From: Loxodes magnus
Lineage: Eukaryota > Ciliophora > Karyorelictea > Loxodida > Loxodidae
NCBI GenBank assembly: GCA_946699065.1
Contig: CAMPDV010001324.1
Span: forward strand, 53,842-117,841
DNA length: 64,000 nt
Reading direction: 5' to 3'
The translations under genes and the position numbers were made by a program. A model generated the notes under the pieces. It did not search any database. It had not been told where the DNA came from and saw only the letters and a program-made list of their open reading frames with translations. Positions 22,571-33,043 of this stretch are shown here, in pieces (within the stretch, counting starts at the first letter, position 1; every line of letters starts with the position of its first letter).

Positions 22571-24988
22571 TCAAATAATGAATATGGAGACGAGTTAGTG
22601 CCTTGAAGTACTTAACAAGGAATCTCTGCTATAGTAAATAAAATAGAATAAAGTATATGATTTATCTCAAGGAAAGCATTCTAAGGTACAATTAACTAAT
22701 GGTGCTATATTGATATGAATTGAATGCCCTTGAAGCACATTATGGGTCTGAGGTTAAATAGTTTAATTTGAAAGTATTGATTATCTAAGTATAGGGTTTT
22801 GTAATTGGAATAAGGATATGAGTAATTAGATGGCTGCATACTATAATCCTTAGATAACTACATAATTGCAGTTTAAAATAATTGACATATAAAAATGTAA
22901 ATTTAAATTTGATACAGCTGCAACCATTTGATAGAATGCCTACTATACTGAATAATTTAAAAATCTATATTAATTTCCAGAATTAACTAAACAAATCATA
23001 TAGAAGAGAAATTATAAGTATATAAGCTCAGAACCTAATAATTAAATTTCCGAAAAGATCTTTAAGACCGTCATTTGCTTATTGATAGCCCTTATTGCAT
23101 CTATGAAGATTATGACACTTTTGAAGATGTAACTACTATTGAGACATAAGGGAATGACTATAGTATAAGATTTGAAATAAAAGTTTTATTCTTTATAATT
23201 AAGTGTATATAAATATGTTTCCTAGTAGTAAAGCAGTAGAGATAGATTTAGAAATAAAAATATTACACCGATTGCTACTTGATCTAGTTAAAATAGAAGG
23301 ATGTATAAATGTTGATAGGAAGTGATGAAACATTTAAATGTCTTTAATTGGAAGAAGAAATCTTACAATTAAAGATGTCCAAATATCTTTTTAGTTTAAA
23401 TATTAATTTTGATCAATTGCTTAATTAAATTTTCTTACATTTCCTTCTTCTTTATGTTAAGAAACTAGTACGATTTTTTGATGTCTTAATTTAGATTTTT
23501 TTAGATTTGCTTTCTTGCTTAGTGTTCTTTATGAGTTGAAGTGTTGATTGAAAGGGTAATTTATGGTTGTTGTTATTTAATATAAGAGGTTTGAAGTTGG
23601 TTAGGTTTGTAAGGTATTGGAAGAGCTATATGAGATTTTTTGTTTGTAGCTAAAGAGTAAGTGTTTAGGTATTATTGGATGACTATGAGAGTGTTAAGTA
23701 ATAACTGATAGTACTAGATAAGTTTGGCCTGATTTTGTTAGAAAGGATATGAATTTTAGATATTAGTATGCTTATATTAGTAGCAAATTAGATTTGCTTA
23801 ATAGCTCTAAATAGGTCTAGCATCTTAATTAAGCTATATAGCAATATAGGATTATTTATTAATGGCTTAGATTCTAAGCATCTATTTAGAATAACTAAAC
23901 TATTGACTCTTTTATACAAATTGCATAATTTGAATGGATATTAAAAAATAATAAAAAGCTTAGTTTAGATTGCAAATGGCTTCAGTAGCTATATGGCTTT
24001 CAGCTTTTTAGATCATTAGATGGCCTAAAATATCTCATTAGGCTACCTTAAGAGATTATAAAGGATCAATAGATACTCAGGAACAACCAAAGTTAAGTAG
24101 ATTTATAAATCAAACTCTTTATAAGGGGATTAAGAACCTAACTACTCTACCAAATTAATTAGACAAGTAAACTACGGATAAATTCCCTATCAATGGAATT
24201 TCTAGCTAAAATTATCAATATGGATAGTTTAAAGCAGCAAAAATAGTAAAAAAGAAACTAATCTTTAAGAATAAAGGCTTAAGTTAATATCTAGTAAAAG
24301 AGTTGGAAAACCAATTTCAAAAATAAATATATACTGTAAAAATTAAAGCAGCAGGCTGTTATAGTTCCAAACAAACAAAATAAGAGCAATTAAATTTAGA
24401 ACTTATTAAATACCAAATTAAGTGTTTAGTGAGCAAAAAACTATGGAAGTAGTAAAAGATACTTAAGGAAATATTTATTAAGAAGGATTATAACAAGAAG
24501 CCTCGGAGGAATAAAACAAGTATAAAAGGAATTTAAATCATTCAATCAAAAAAATTTACCGATGTAAGCAATTCTTTGCTGCTTATAAATCAATTTATTG
24601 AAATAGTTTCTCGTAATTATTCTGAAAGTTGGCCTTAAGAGTAGATTGTAAGAAATGTCCCTGAGTTATTGGATATCTTTAGAATAATGAGACTTGTTCA
24701 TAAGAGAAAAATGTAATGGTAAAAATAAGGATTATAGTTAGTAGATGAGAATAGGAGGCCCAGAACTTGATTTTACCTTAAGATATAGTTTAATTATTTT
24801 GGAGAATATTCCAGACAACAATGAGATTGAGTATTTACGAATTTTAGAACTTGAGTAGTTTGTTTATCTTTGTTGGAGCTGTTAGAGGCGATCTCCATTA
24901 TAAAGGTTTGTATGAGGACTTGGATGAATAAAGTATGAATTATAAAAAGTAGTTAGGAGTCTTAGATGCTTTAGCATATGATTTAGTA
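22571..24988 (+). CDS. N-terminal module of large gene, copy 1
   Basis: Protein-like plus-strand segments include NNEYGDELVPWSTQQGISAI, YLSIGFCNWNKDMSNQMAAY, FDTAATIWQNAYYTEQFKNL and, near the end, GAVRGDLHYKGLYEDLDEQS followed by KKQLGVLDALAYDLV, with many TGA Trp. The frame changes several times, so short introns or decay are both possible. The tract is nearly identical to copy 2. At 24988 this copy continues in frame into the NACHT-type region, while copy 2 continues in frame into a different sequence. No domain recognised within the module itself. It may be the 5' part of the NACHT gene. Confidence 0.5.
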
Positions 24989-27170
24989 AGGTAATACTGA
25001 AAAGAGAATTTGGAATAATTTGAAGATACCATATTGAAAGCTGGACTTGAGATTTAGAGCATGTTTTCTTCTAAAAAAGATGATAAAAAATCCTAAAGCT
25101 ACTCCTAATTAAGGATTCATGTTTACTTTTAGAATATTTAAATAATGATATAAATTGGTAGATACGATATTATGCTTTAAAAACATTATTAGAACTAAGT
25201 AATGAACAATATACCATGAGTATTTAAATAAAAAAGCTTATTCTAACATGTTAAGTAGCATTAGATAATAATAGAGCTATTTACAAATCCAGAGCATGTA
25301 AATCACATAAACTATGGAATTGACTGGCACACAGTACAATCTATTAAAATATGATAAAAATTTGAAAGATGATATTTAAGAGAAAACAGAATATTACGTT
25401 AGTTTACTATGTGCACCTAATCCTAATTCCTAGATCTAAATTGAAGAAGAAATTTAAACATTTTTAGTCAATTAAAATAAAACTGCTTTATTACTTCTTG
25501 GGGATTCAGGGAAAACTTTTGAAAACTTTAGCATTAAAGTATCTGGAGTAAAAGCATGAGTACTTACCTATATACGTAAACCTTCCAACTATTAAAGCAT
25601 TTGAAAACAATTTAGTAGAATCTGCTTTAATCAACTATTAAATTGAACGAAAATTTGAAACTTAAGAAGCTACTATTTTTATTAGACGCATATGATGAAT
25701 TAGGCTAGTATATAGCTATTATCGGTAGCAATAAGCAAAAAATATCCTTAAGCAATATATATATGCAGAATTAACTATGACAGCTGAAAACTATAGGAAT
25801 TTCTATTCTCCTTACAAAAATGAAAAGGCTTAAACATAAGAGTTGGAAGAGTTTTAAAGCTTTTGATAAAAATTAGATAGAATAATATATAAAGTTATTC
25901 ATGAGGAAACTAGATAAAGAGCAAAATAAAAATCCAAATACAAGTACAAAGAAAAGTAAATACAAAATACTGAGGTTAAAGAATATATCAACATTATCTC
26001 AAATATTCCAGGATTAATCGATATTTTTAATAATCCATTTTTGTTATATATATGAGTGAAGAACAAATAATCAACTATTTAAAAACTATAAAAACCAAAA
26101 ATATATCTTTATATGGAATGAAAAGATATACAAAAAGTTGCAGGATATAGGTTACGATCAATAGCAAATCAACTAGAAAAATATTTCAGCATATTTAGAT
26201 AAGTGCACCATATTAAATGTTAAGGGGTCAGTTAGAGTTAGATAGATTAAGCTACTTAAAAGTTAATTCAGTAATTTACTGAAAAACCATATAGGATATA
26301 AATCAAAAATTAGAACTAAAAGAAAATATTTTAATTTATCCATACTTCGATAAGAGATTACTATATCACAAGGGATATAGTAAATATAGCTCTCAATTTA
26401 CAAAGTAATAGAAACATCATTGAGAATCATCATATAAATAAGTATTCTATAGTGGACACTTAGGAGATATAATAGTTTGTGAAATAAATGAGCGAGTGAA
26501 TTATGAAAATATTTGTTGGAGATAGTAAAGTTGACAAAAGAAAATAAGAAGTTATAATAGGCAGCTAATAACTGTATTTCAAAAGTGAAATGGATGCATT
26601 ATCAGTTTATGCAATAGAACTTTTTTGATCGATAAGTAGCTGAAGCAGATTTGAGTGATTAAGAATTTGAAAGTTGTGATTTGAGAAATTCTAACCTGAC
26701 TAAAGTTAATTTCAGCAGAGCATGATTGAGTAATTAAAACTTTAATAATGATAAATGAGTTAGGATAATTTTTGTTAATCGACAAAGTTAGTAAGTCATA
26801 TTAGTTATGCTTGTTCAGTAGTGATAACTAATGAACAAAGATTTCTAATATAAGGAAGTAATGATAAAACAATTTAAATAAAAGATTCTAAGACAGCAAA
26901 GAATTTTTTATATCTATAGCTTTATAAAAAATGTAAAAATAATGAATGCTAAGATAGTCTGAAGAAATTTAGTAAGATATTGTTTGTAAGTTTTACATAA
27001 GAAAGAATATAAAGAATAAAACATATTATTAAAGAAGATCTTGATAGTATGTCAAAAGTTTGTTATTCCAAATGAAGTAACTTTATTGCGATATTATGGA
27101 ATTATTGAGGAACTAATTATTTGGGTGTTAAAAGGTAGATATAATTAAACATGATTGCTATATCTTTTAC
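24989..27170 (+). pseudogene. NACHT / pentapeptide / WD40 STAND NTPase
   Basis: In order: ENLEQFEDTILKAGLEIQSM just after the block edge; EIQTFLVNQNKTALLLLGDSG with a degenerate P-loop (GDSGK, the second Gly-x-Gly-Lys step missing) near 25450-25515; LALKYLEQKHEYLPIYVNLP; a Walker B LKKLLFLLDAYDELG near 25665-25710; FNNPFLLYIW near 26030; pentapeptide repeats ADLSDQEFESCDLRNSNLTK and VNFSRAWLSN near 26650-26730; and one WD40 repeat with FLIQGSNDKTIQIKDSKTAK near 26850-26900. The order and motifs match signal-transduction NTPases related to NLR proteins. Frame steps at the P-loop and before Walker B make this copy probably inactive. Confidence 0.75.
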
Positions 27171-27425
27171 AGTTTGATATTTCTTTTGTTTATTCTAAAT
27201 ATTATAAGTTTATTAACAAGCATATTTATAGTACTTCACTTTTAAAAATGTTGTCTAACTTAAAAACACGGAACATTTGGTTCTAAAATAATCTCTTTTA
27301 AAGTCTATTATTAGAATGACAGAAAGTATAGCTTTCATTTTATACATTTTATAACTAGATGTAAACTAGTTTATGTCAGAGAACTACAGTAAGGTTTTTA
27401 AGTGAAGTAAAACATATAAAATTAA

Positions 27426-27506
27426 GACACTATGGCCGAGTGGTTAAGGCGACAGACTTGAAATCTGTTGGGTTCTCCCGCGCAAGTTAAAATCCTGCTG
27501 GTGTGG
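27426..27506 (+). tRNA. tRNA-Ser(TGA) pseudogene
   Basis: The 5' two-thirds matches a eukaryotic tRNA-Ser: GACACTATGGCCGAGTGG, anticodon stem-loop ACAGA-CTTGAAA-TCTGT (anticodon TGA, reads UCA) and a long variable arm. The T loop reads GTTAAAATCC instead of GTTCGAATCC, so the B box has lost its key bases, and the terminal acceptor pair is G-G. A TTTT follows at 27507. Most likely non-functional. Confidence 0.8.
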
Positions 27507-27559
27507 TTTTTAGTAAAGTCTTAATAAAAAATGATACTTATTGTAGTGAAACAATTAAT

Positions 27560-29100
27560 TATAGATGCCCTTGTAGCCTAGGAGTCTATAACTACTTTTA
27601 GAATGAATAAAGTAATTTCCAAATTAAGATTGTAAACTAAGCAAAATAACTAAATGATTTGTAAAATAAAGGTAAAAAGAATTAATTAAAAGAAGTTGCT
27701 AAAGAAATATACGATAAAACGAGAGTAGTGCTAGTTATAGTTTATGAAGATGATGCCAAAATAATACTTAATTAGTTTTATGAGTTAGGAGCAAGAGAAG
27801 GCGATTTTGTCTTTATATCTTTTTCATGGCTTACATTAAGCTTTATTGATTAAGATGCTGAACAAATGAAATGTAAGAAGTTATTAAAGGAGCAATTTAA
27901 TTTGAACCTGCAGGAATTTAAGGAGAATTTGGATAAGAAATAAAATAATAGTTTTAGAATTATTTTGGAATTTAGTAGATAAATAGCTTATACTGAATTT
28001 GATGGAGTACTATTAGGAGCTTATGCTTTATAAAGTTTAATAAGGATCAAATTATACAGATTAATCAAATCTTTAGAAAGCAATAAGAAACGTAAAATTT
28101 ATCGCCTCTACAGGAAAAGTAAGGATCTATTATAACTCCAACGACAGAACCTCAATTCAATGAATAATTTAGAACTATAGGAAAAACAATTAAAGCCAAT
28201 GATAAATTTAGAATATAGGATTATATTGTCTCACTTGTAATGTCGTTTTTAGTTTCAATTAATAGTTTATGTGAGAAGACGGAAGTACTGGGATCTTTTA
28301 AGATAGCTGATAGTTATCATGTCCTTTTAAAGAAAGGGAAAGAAAATAATTAAAAATGGATAAGTAATTAAGTATGCTATATTAATCACAATGGTATTTA
28401 TATAAGTGGTGGTTTTTTTATTGGAAATAAAAGCAAATTACAATTATGAGTTTGTTAAGCTTGAAAGAGTATTTGTAATGTCTACTTGAGACTTTATTTA
28501 TATCTTGCATTTACTTTTATATTTCTTATAGATTGTATCAGTAGGAGCCTCTAGCTAGGGAAATTTGGTATAGTTTATTATAAACTGCGTTAAATTAGAC
28601 TTTGTAAATATTTTAGTTGATTCGAATAATAAGCAATACTCTAACTATATAGTTGCATGTATTTTTGCTGTTTTATGAATGATATGCTTTTTATCTATCC
28701 TACTTAGGCTTGAGTTTTCAAGATGAACAATTTTCTATTTAATAGGAAGCGTATCTTATTATATAGGGCCTTTCTTAACTTATAGCTTTTTTCTCCCTTT
28801 AAATTTTATGGATCTGTTTATTTGCTTGGAAGGAGTAGATTGAAATCACGATGGAAAAATACAATTTTGAGAATCTTTTGATTATAAAGATTGCAGCTGA
28901 AAATGTTGATAAGGAGTTCATCTTAAGCTTGTAATTTGATGTTGAATCTGCTTTTTAATTTATTAAATTTATGGAACTAAAACAGTTCTGATGTGGAGCT
29001 TTATGGATGGTTAATGAAAGTAAAATATAAAAAAAGTGACTTAGTAATTTTAAGAGTCCTGCTAATAGTATTATGTTCCTTTAACATTGTTTTATAAAAG
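27560..29100 (+). CDS. ANF/PBP1-type receptor with EF-hand and TM helices (5' incomplete)
   Basis: The ligand-binding fold is seen as KEVAKEIYDKTRVVLVIVYE, ILNQFYELGAREGDFVFISF and AYTEFDGVLLGAYALQSLI (27690-28050), the pattern of the second lobe of ANF-receptor and class C GPCR ectodomains. Hydrophobic helices YIVACIFAVLWMICFLSILL and IFYLIGSVSYYIGPFLTYSF follow near 28640-28800. Then comes an EF-hand loop DWNHDGKIQFWE (28838-28873), with D1, N3, D5, G6, I8 and E12 all correct and both Trp encoded by TGA, and then CW-rich sequence and more hydrophobic segments. The first lobe is missing upstream, where the tRNA-Ser pseudogene lies. Frame steps occur near 28100 and 28500. Confidence 0.68.
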
Positions 29101-29869
29101 TAGAATAAAATAATACATGCTGTGCTTTATCTGTTAGCTATGCTTTTTCTTTTCTATTATACTTATAAGTCGAATCCATGTAACTATCCGAAATTGGGAA
29201 TTGTTATATTTCTTTCTTATAATATTAATCATGCTGTAGTTTAAATTTTTAGAATATCACTTTCTTCATTTTATATGAAAGAATTTATATAAGTTTATAG
29301 GCTGCTTAATTACTAGTTTAGTAGCCTATAAATTTCAAACCAAATATAAAACCCCTATTACTATTTTCGAGTTGGACGAAACATATTTATTCAGATGATC
29401 ATTCTAATGCAAAAATAGAATCTACTTTACTTTTACATTTACAACTAATTAACCTATCTTAATTTTAGAAAATACTTAGCAGAGAAGTAAGGATTAAGGA
29501 ATAAGACTTATGAATTTAGATAAAATTATTAATATAATTTAAACATTATAGCAATATACCTATTACCAACTAACTACTTTTAGTTACTTCTTTATTTCAT
29601 CTATTCATACTTTTAAATCTATTTAACACAAAATATCCAAATTAGACTAATGTAAAACACCAGAAAACTTACAGAGTCATTAATTCTTTTATTAAACCAG
29701 AAATACTCAAGGATAATATTGGCTACATAAATTAATGTAACTATTTAAGTTTATAAGCATTAAAGCTTTAAACAATTCCAGACTTATTTTTAAGTTTAAA
29801 TATTTTATATATTTATATTATTATTATTATTATTATTATTATCAACTATAAGTTTTATAAATGTTTGCT
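29101..29869. other. AT-rich, possible tail of the receptor gene
   Basis: Hydrophobic, then polar, plus-strand frames may continue the upstream receptor gene, but no motif fixes them. A (TTA)n microsatellite of about 8 units lies at 29818-29842. Confidence 0.4.
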
Positions 29870-30643
29870 TTCATTGGAATTTCAGCCAGATCCAGCTATC
29901 TATTTTTATTGAATTTGGATTCTTCGACCATTTTTTTATGTGGATAGTTACAATCCTTAACCATCTCACTTAGATCTGTTCTGTGTCAATTATTTTTTGT
30001 AAACTCTATTGTTATTTATAAAAATCTTGTTTACTCTATTTAGGTCCTTTAATTCTCTTGCTTTTTAAGTATTTTACAATCTATGCAGTTTTATATTAGA
30101 TATTGTAAAGAATTGCAATATCTGCTCCTCTTTAGCTTATATTTCTGTTTCTATTTGGAATAATAAAACTCTCAAATTTTTTCCAATCTTTTAGTTATTT
30201 CAATTCTTTAAATTTTATTAGTAGTTACCTTATTAGTTAGGATATAATTCTTAGTTTCTTCAGTGATAATTGGAATTTCCTTAATTTAATTGCTTTAGGA
30301 TTAACATCACAGTTTTTTTCTGCTAAGTCTTTATTTTAAACAAGTTATTTCCATGAATAAGTCATTTTTAAGGACAATTACTCAACATGAGTCAATTCTC
30401 TTATTCTATCTGAAAGAACGTAAATTACCTCGTCCTGTTTGTTGAGAATTTTCTTTATTTTATCATAATGTTTAGATATGGATTCATTTCCTATTCTATT
30501 AATGAAGTTCTTTCCTAATTTCCTTACAGTAGTTTGCCTTGAAAAGATGAAGAAGATTCAGATGACTTTTGCTTTTTCTCTTCAATTCTAGCTTATCTCC
30601 TAATCTTTCTTTGCTAAATTTTTGATGCCTTATTTTTTTCCAT
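29870..30643 (-). pseudogene. LINE ORF1-like gene, decayed paralogue iii
   Basis: The ATG at 30643 gives MEKNKASKIQQRKIRRQARI and a Ser-rich KSSESSSSFQG, parallel to copies i and ii. After frame steps come helical segments, then CNSLQYLIQNC, which aligns with the knuckle of copy ii with its first Cys and His replaced. QENQRT and DCNYPHKKMVEESKFNKN (about 29920) align with the QRTW and GNYPLIKKIVE blocks of the other copies. It is a third, more diverged and frame-broken member of the same family, also on the minus strand. Confidence 0.62.
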
Positions 30644-31494
30644 TTCATACCAAGCTTTTATGTTTATATAAATTACAAATGAAAATAATTAAGAATAATG
30701 TTCTTTTAAAAGTTTCATATTTACATAAAAATTAATCTTATACACTTTATTTTTATTATTTTTATTATTTATCTAATAAAATATCTTAATTTTTTATAAA
30801 GATAATTATATTCAATTTTATTATATTTAAAAAGCACTTAGTAGAATAATCAGCTTAGTCTAAATATAATTATCTTTAATCTAGGAATTTTAATATTCTA
30901 ATAAGAGTAAATTTTAACAATTTTAAGTATATTTAATTTAATAGCAAAGAATCATTTTTTAATACTTTTTTCATAATAAATAAATCAATTATTTTTAGTA
31001 TTTCTATCTTTATGCATCATTATCAACTATGATAATATAATTTAATTTTTTATTTATTTTAGTTTGCTTTATTATGATTTTCTTTCTAAAAATTAAAATG
31101 TGATTTTTAAATTTAATTAGATACTTTGTTTCTTACAAGCTGCGTTATTTCTATTATTCATTTAAAAAATTTTCTTAATTTTGCTATATTTATCATATAA
31201 GCAAATAAATTTTTCATTGAAGGAATATATTTTTAATTTTGATTTATTTTTAATAAAGGATTTCAAATCTTTTTTATTAAATTAAAGCTATTTTTATGAA
31301 TCTACTTAAATGAGGGATTTCAAAATTAACCTTTCATACTTTTAAACAATGATTTCATATACTATTTTTATAACCTTAAAATTACTTAATATAATAATAG
31401 ATATTAAAATTTTATAATTAATAGCAGTGAAATAAATCATAGATGTATTTATAAATTATCTAAGTTATTATTATTTAACTAAATGTAAAATAAA
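30644..31494. other. AT-rich spacer, nothing recognised
   Basis: Extremely AT-rich between two minus-strand ORF1-like genes. No coding bias, RNA fold or repeat was noted. Confidence 0.5.
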
Positions 31495-32286
31495 TATTTG
31501 CATCCCTTGGGTTTTCAACCAGGTATCAGCGGACAAATTTTTTTTCATGGTTGTATTCCACGATCTTTTTTATAAGTGGGTAGTTACCAAAAAGGAATCT
31601 CTTAGTTTCTTATGAGTAATTTTTATTTATAAAATCCGAGTTCAGTAATTCAAAGCTTATTCAGGTTTCTTCAGGTTCTTTGATCTTCATTGTGCTTGAA
31701 TAGCCTTCATTCTTTGCAATGTCTTAGTAGGTGATATTTAGATTGACATTACCAACAATTTTTATATTACTTTTCAACTTTCTTCTTTGGATAAATCTTT
31801 CTTTCTAACATTTTAATTCTTTTGCTTAGGCTTGAATCAATTTTTTCTTAACTTTATTTTTCTTAATGCACCTGTTAATGTAGATCTTCTTTTATAATCA
31901 TTCTTTGCGATTATTTGAAGTTGGATTAAGACATTTCGTAAAGTAAATTTTCTGTTACTAAACTGTTTTTTATCAGTTAACTTTTAAGAATTCAATTCTT
32001 TATTTTAATCTTCTAAGCAGTTCATTAGCTCCAGGATATTTTCTCCTTGATTAAAGAAAATTTCTTCATATTTCTCAATTTATGCTTTCATTTGTTCAAT
32101 TTAATTTTAGAGTAATTTATTATTTTGAACTCTAGGATTAACTTATTCAGTAAGGCCGACCATTATTTTTCCCTCTGAAGATAAGCTAGACTCTCGATTC
32201 TGTCTTTGTTTTTTTAGTTCCTCATCAGTCGTTTGCTTTCTTTCTTTTCTTTGTTAATTCTTTGAAAGTCGGATATTCTACTCCAT
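31495..32286 (-). CDS. LINE ORF1-like protein with CCHC zinc knuckle, copy ii
   Basis: The ATG at 32286 gives MEQNIRLSKNQQRKERKQTT, then ESSLSSEGKIMVGL, coiled coil (QIEQMKAQIEKYEEIFF, LELMNCLEDQNKELN), and the zinc knuckle CWQCQSKYHLLRHC at about 31717-31757, followed by DQRTWRNLNKLWITELGFY and GNYPLIKKIVEYNHEKKFVR near 31530-31595. The knuckle Trp is TGG where copy i has TGA, and the RTW Trp is TGA where copy i has TGG. The last block is +1 relative to the preceding frame in both copies. An RNA-binding retrotransposon ORF1 is the best reading. Confidence 0.75.
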
Positions 32287-32344
32287 TTTTTTAACTATTA
32301 TAAATTATCTAAATTATTAATAATATTAATAATAAACTAAATTA

Positions 32345-33043
32345 AGTGTTTGAGGCTTTGAGGAATCTCAACCTCATTTCCACTGCTAACCAGTGATCAC
32401 TCCTGGAGGTTTAAAATAAAAATTCGGGGCATCTAGTTTTTTCGGAATTCTGTAACTTGATTGGAAAATTCTCTTTCTATAGATTCTTCCGTCCATCGTC
32501 ACATAAATTCTTGCTAATTCTCTTCATACTTCTTCGCTGTTTCTCTTCATCTATTCCTTGTATATCTTGCATCTCTTGTAATTATGGAATCTTGATTAGC
32601 ACAGGTAACATCTCTTGATAATCCTTCTAATATTGGTTGCTTCTATTTGCCTTTCGTCTTCTACTTCCATTTTTATTTCTTAGATTAAAGGTTCTATTCT
32701 TTTTTCCCAAGTTGCTTTATTTCGTTTTCTTATTTGACTAATCTTTCTTCAGTGTTTTAACTTTTTTCTAATAATTTTTTGTTTTCTTACTTTAATATTT
32801 TGACTTTTTCTTACAGAATTCAAGCAGATTTCAAAAGAGCTTCAATTAGTATTTATTCTTCATTTCTGTTTTTCCATTATCAGATTTCATATAGCTACTT
32901 GGTCTTGGTTTAGTAAGAAAGTAAATATTTTATTATTCGTTTGCTTCTGTTTCTGTTTATTTAAGTTCTTATTTTATTTAAGATTGTCTTTGATTTTCTA
33001 CTGTTGTAGGTTAAGAAAATGATTATTTGACTAAAGAAGACAT
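32345..33043 (-). CDS. Coiled-coil protein, unrecognised
   Basis: The ATG at 33043 gives MSSLVKQSFSQPTTVENQRQ. After a frame step near 32870 a long coiled coil follows (ILQEKVKILKQENKKLLEKS, EERLVKQENEIKQLGKK), then TRDARYTRNRWRETAKKYEE and EFMWRWTEESIEREFSNQ, with two of the three Trp as TGA. It lies directly upstream of, and in the same orientation as, ORF1-like copy ii, so it could be another ORF of that element or its host neighbour. The corresponding region is absent at copy i, where LINE A abuts. Family not recognised. Confidence 0.5.

Larger units (their letters stand above)
14885..24988. repeat. Segmental duplication block R, copy 1
   Basis: Matches 44330-53353 in the same orientation. 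The left edge is at AAATTAGGGATT in both copies. Copy 1 has about 1.29 kb (18395-19682, endonuclease and zinc-knuckle part of LINE B) absent from copy 2, and lacks about 220 bp of LINE B linker present in copy 2 (about 47565-47785). Divergence is a few percent at the left and across parts of the middle, but the tracts at about 20.6-21.24 kb and 22.7-24.99 kb look essentially identical. The right edge falls inside an open reading frame. Confidence 0.92.
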
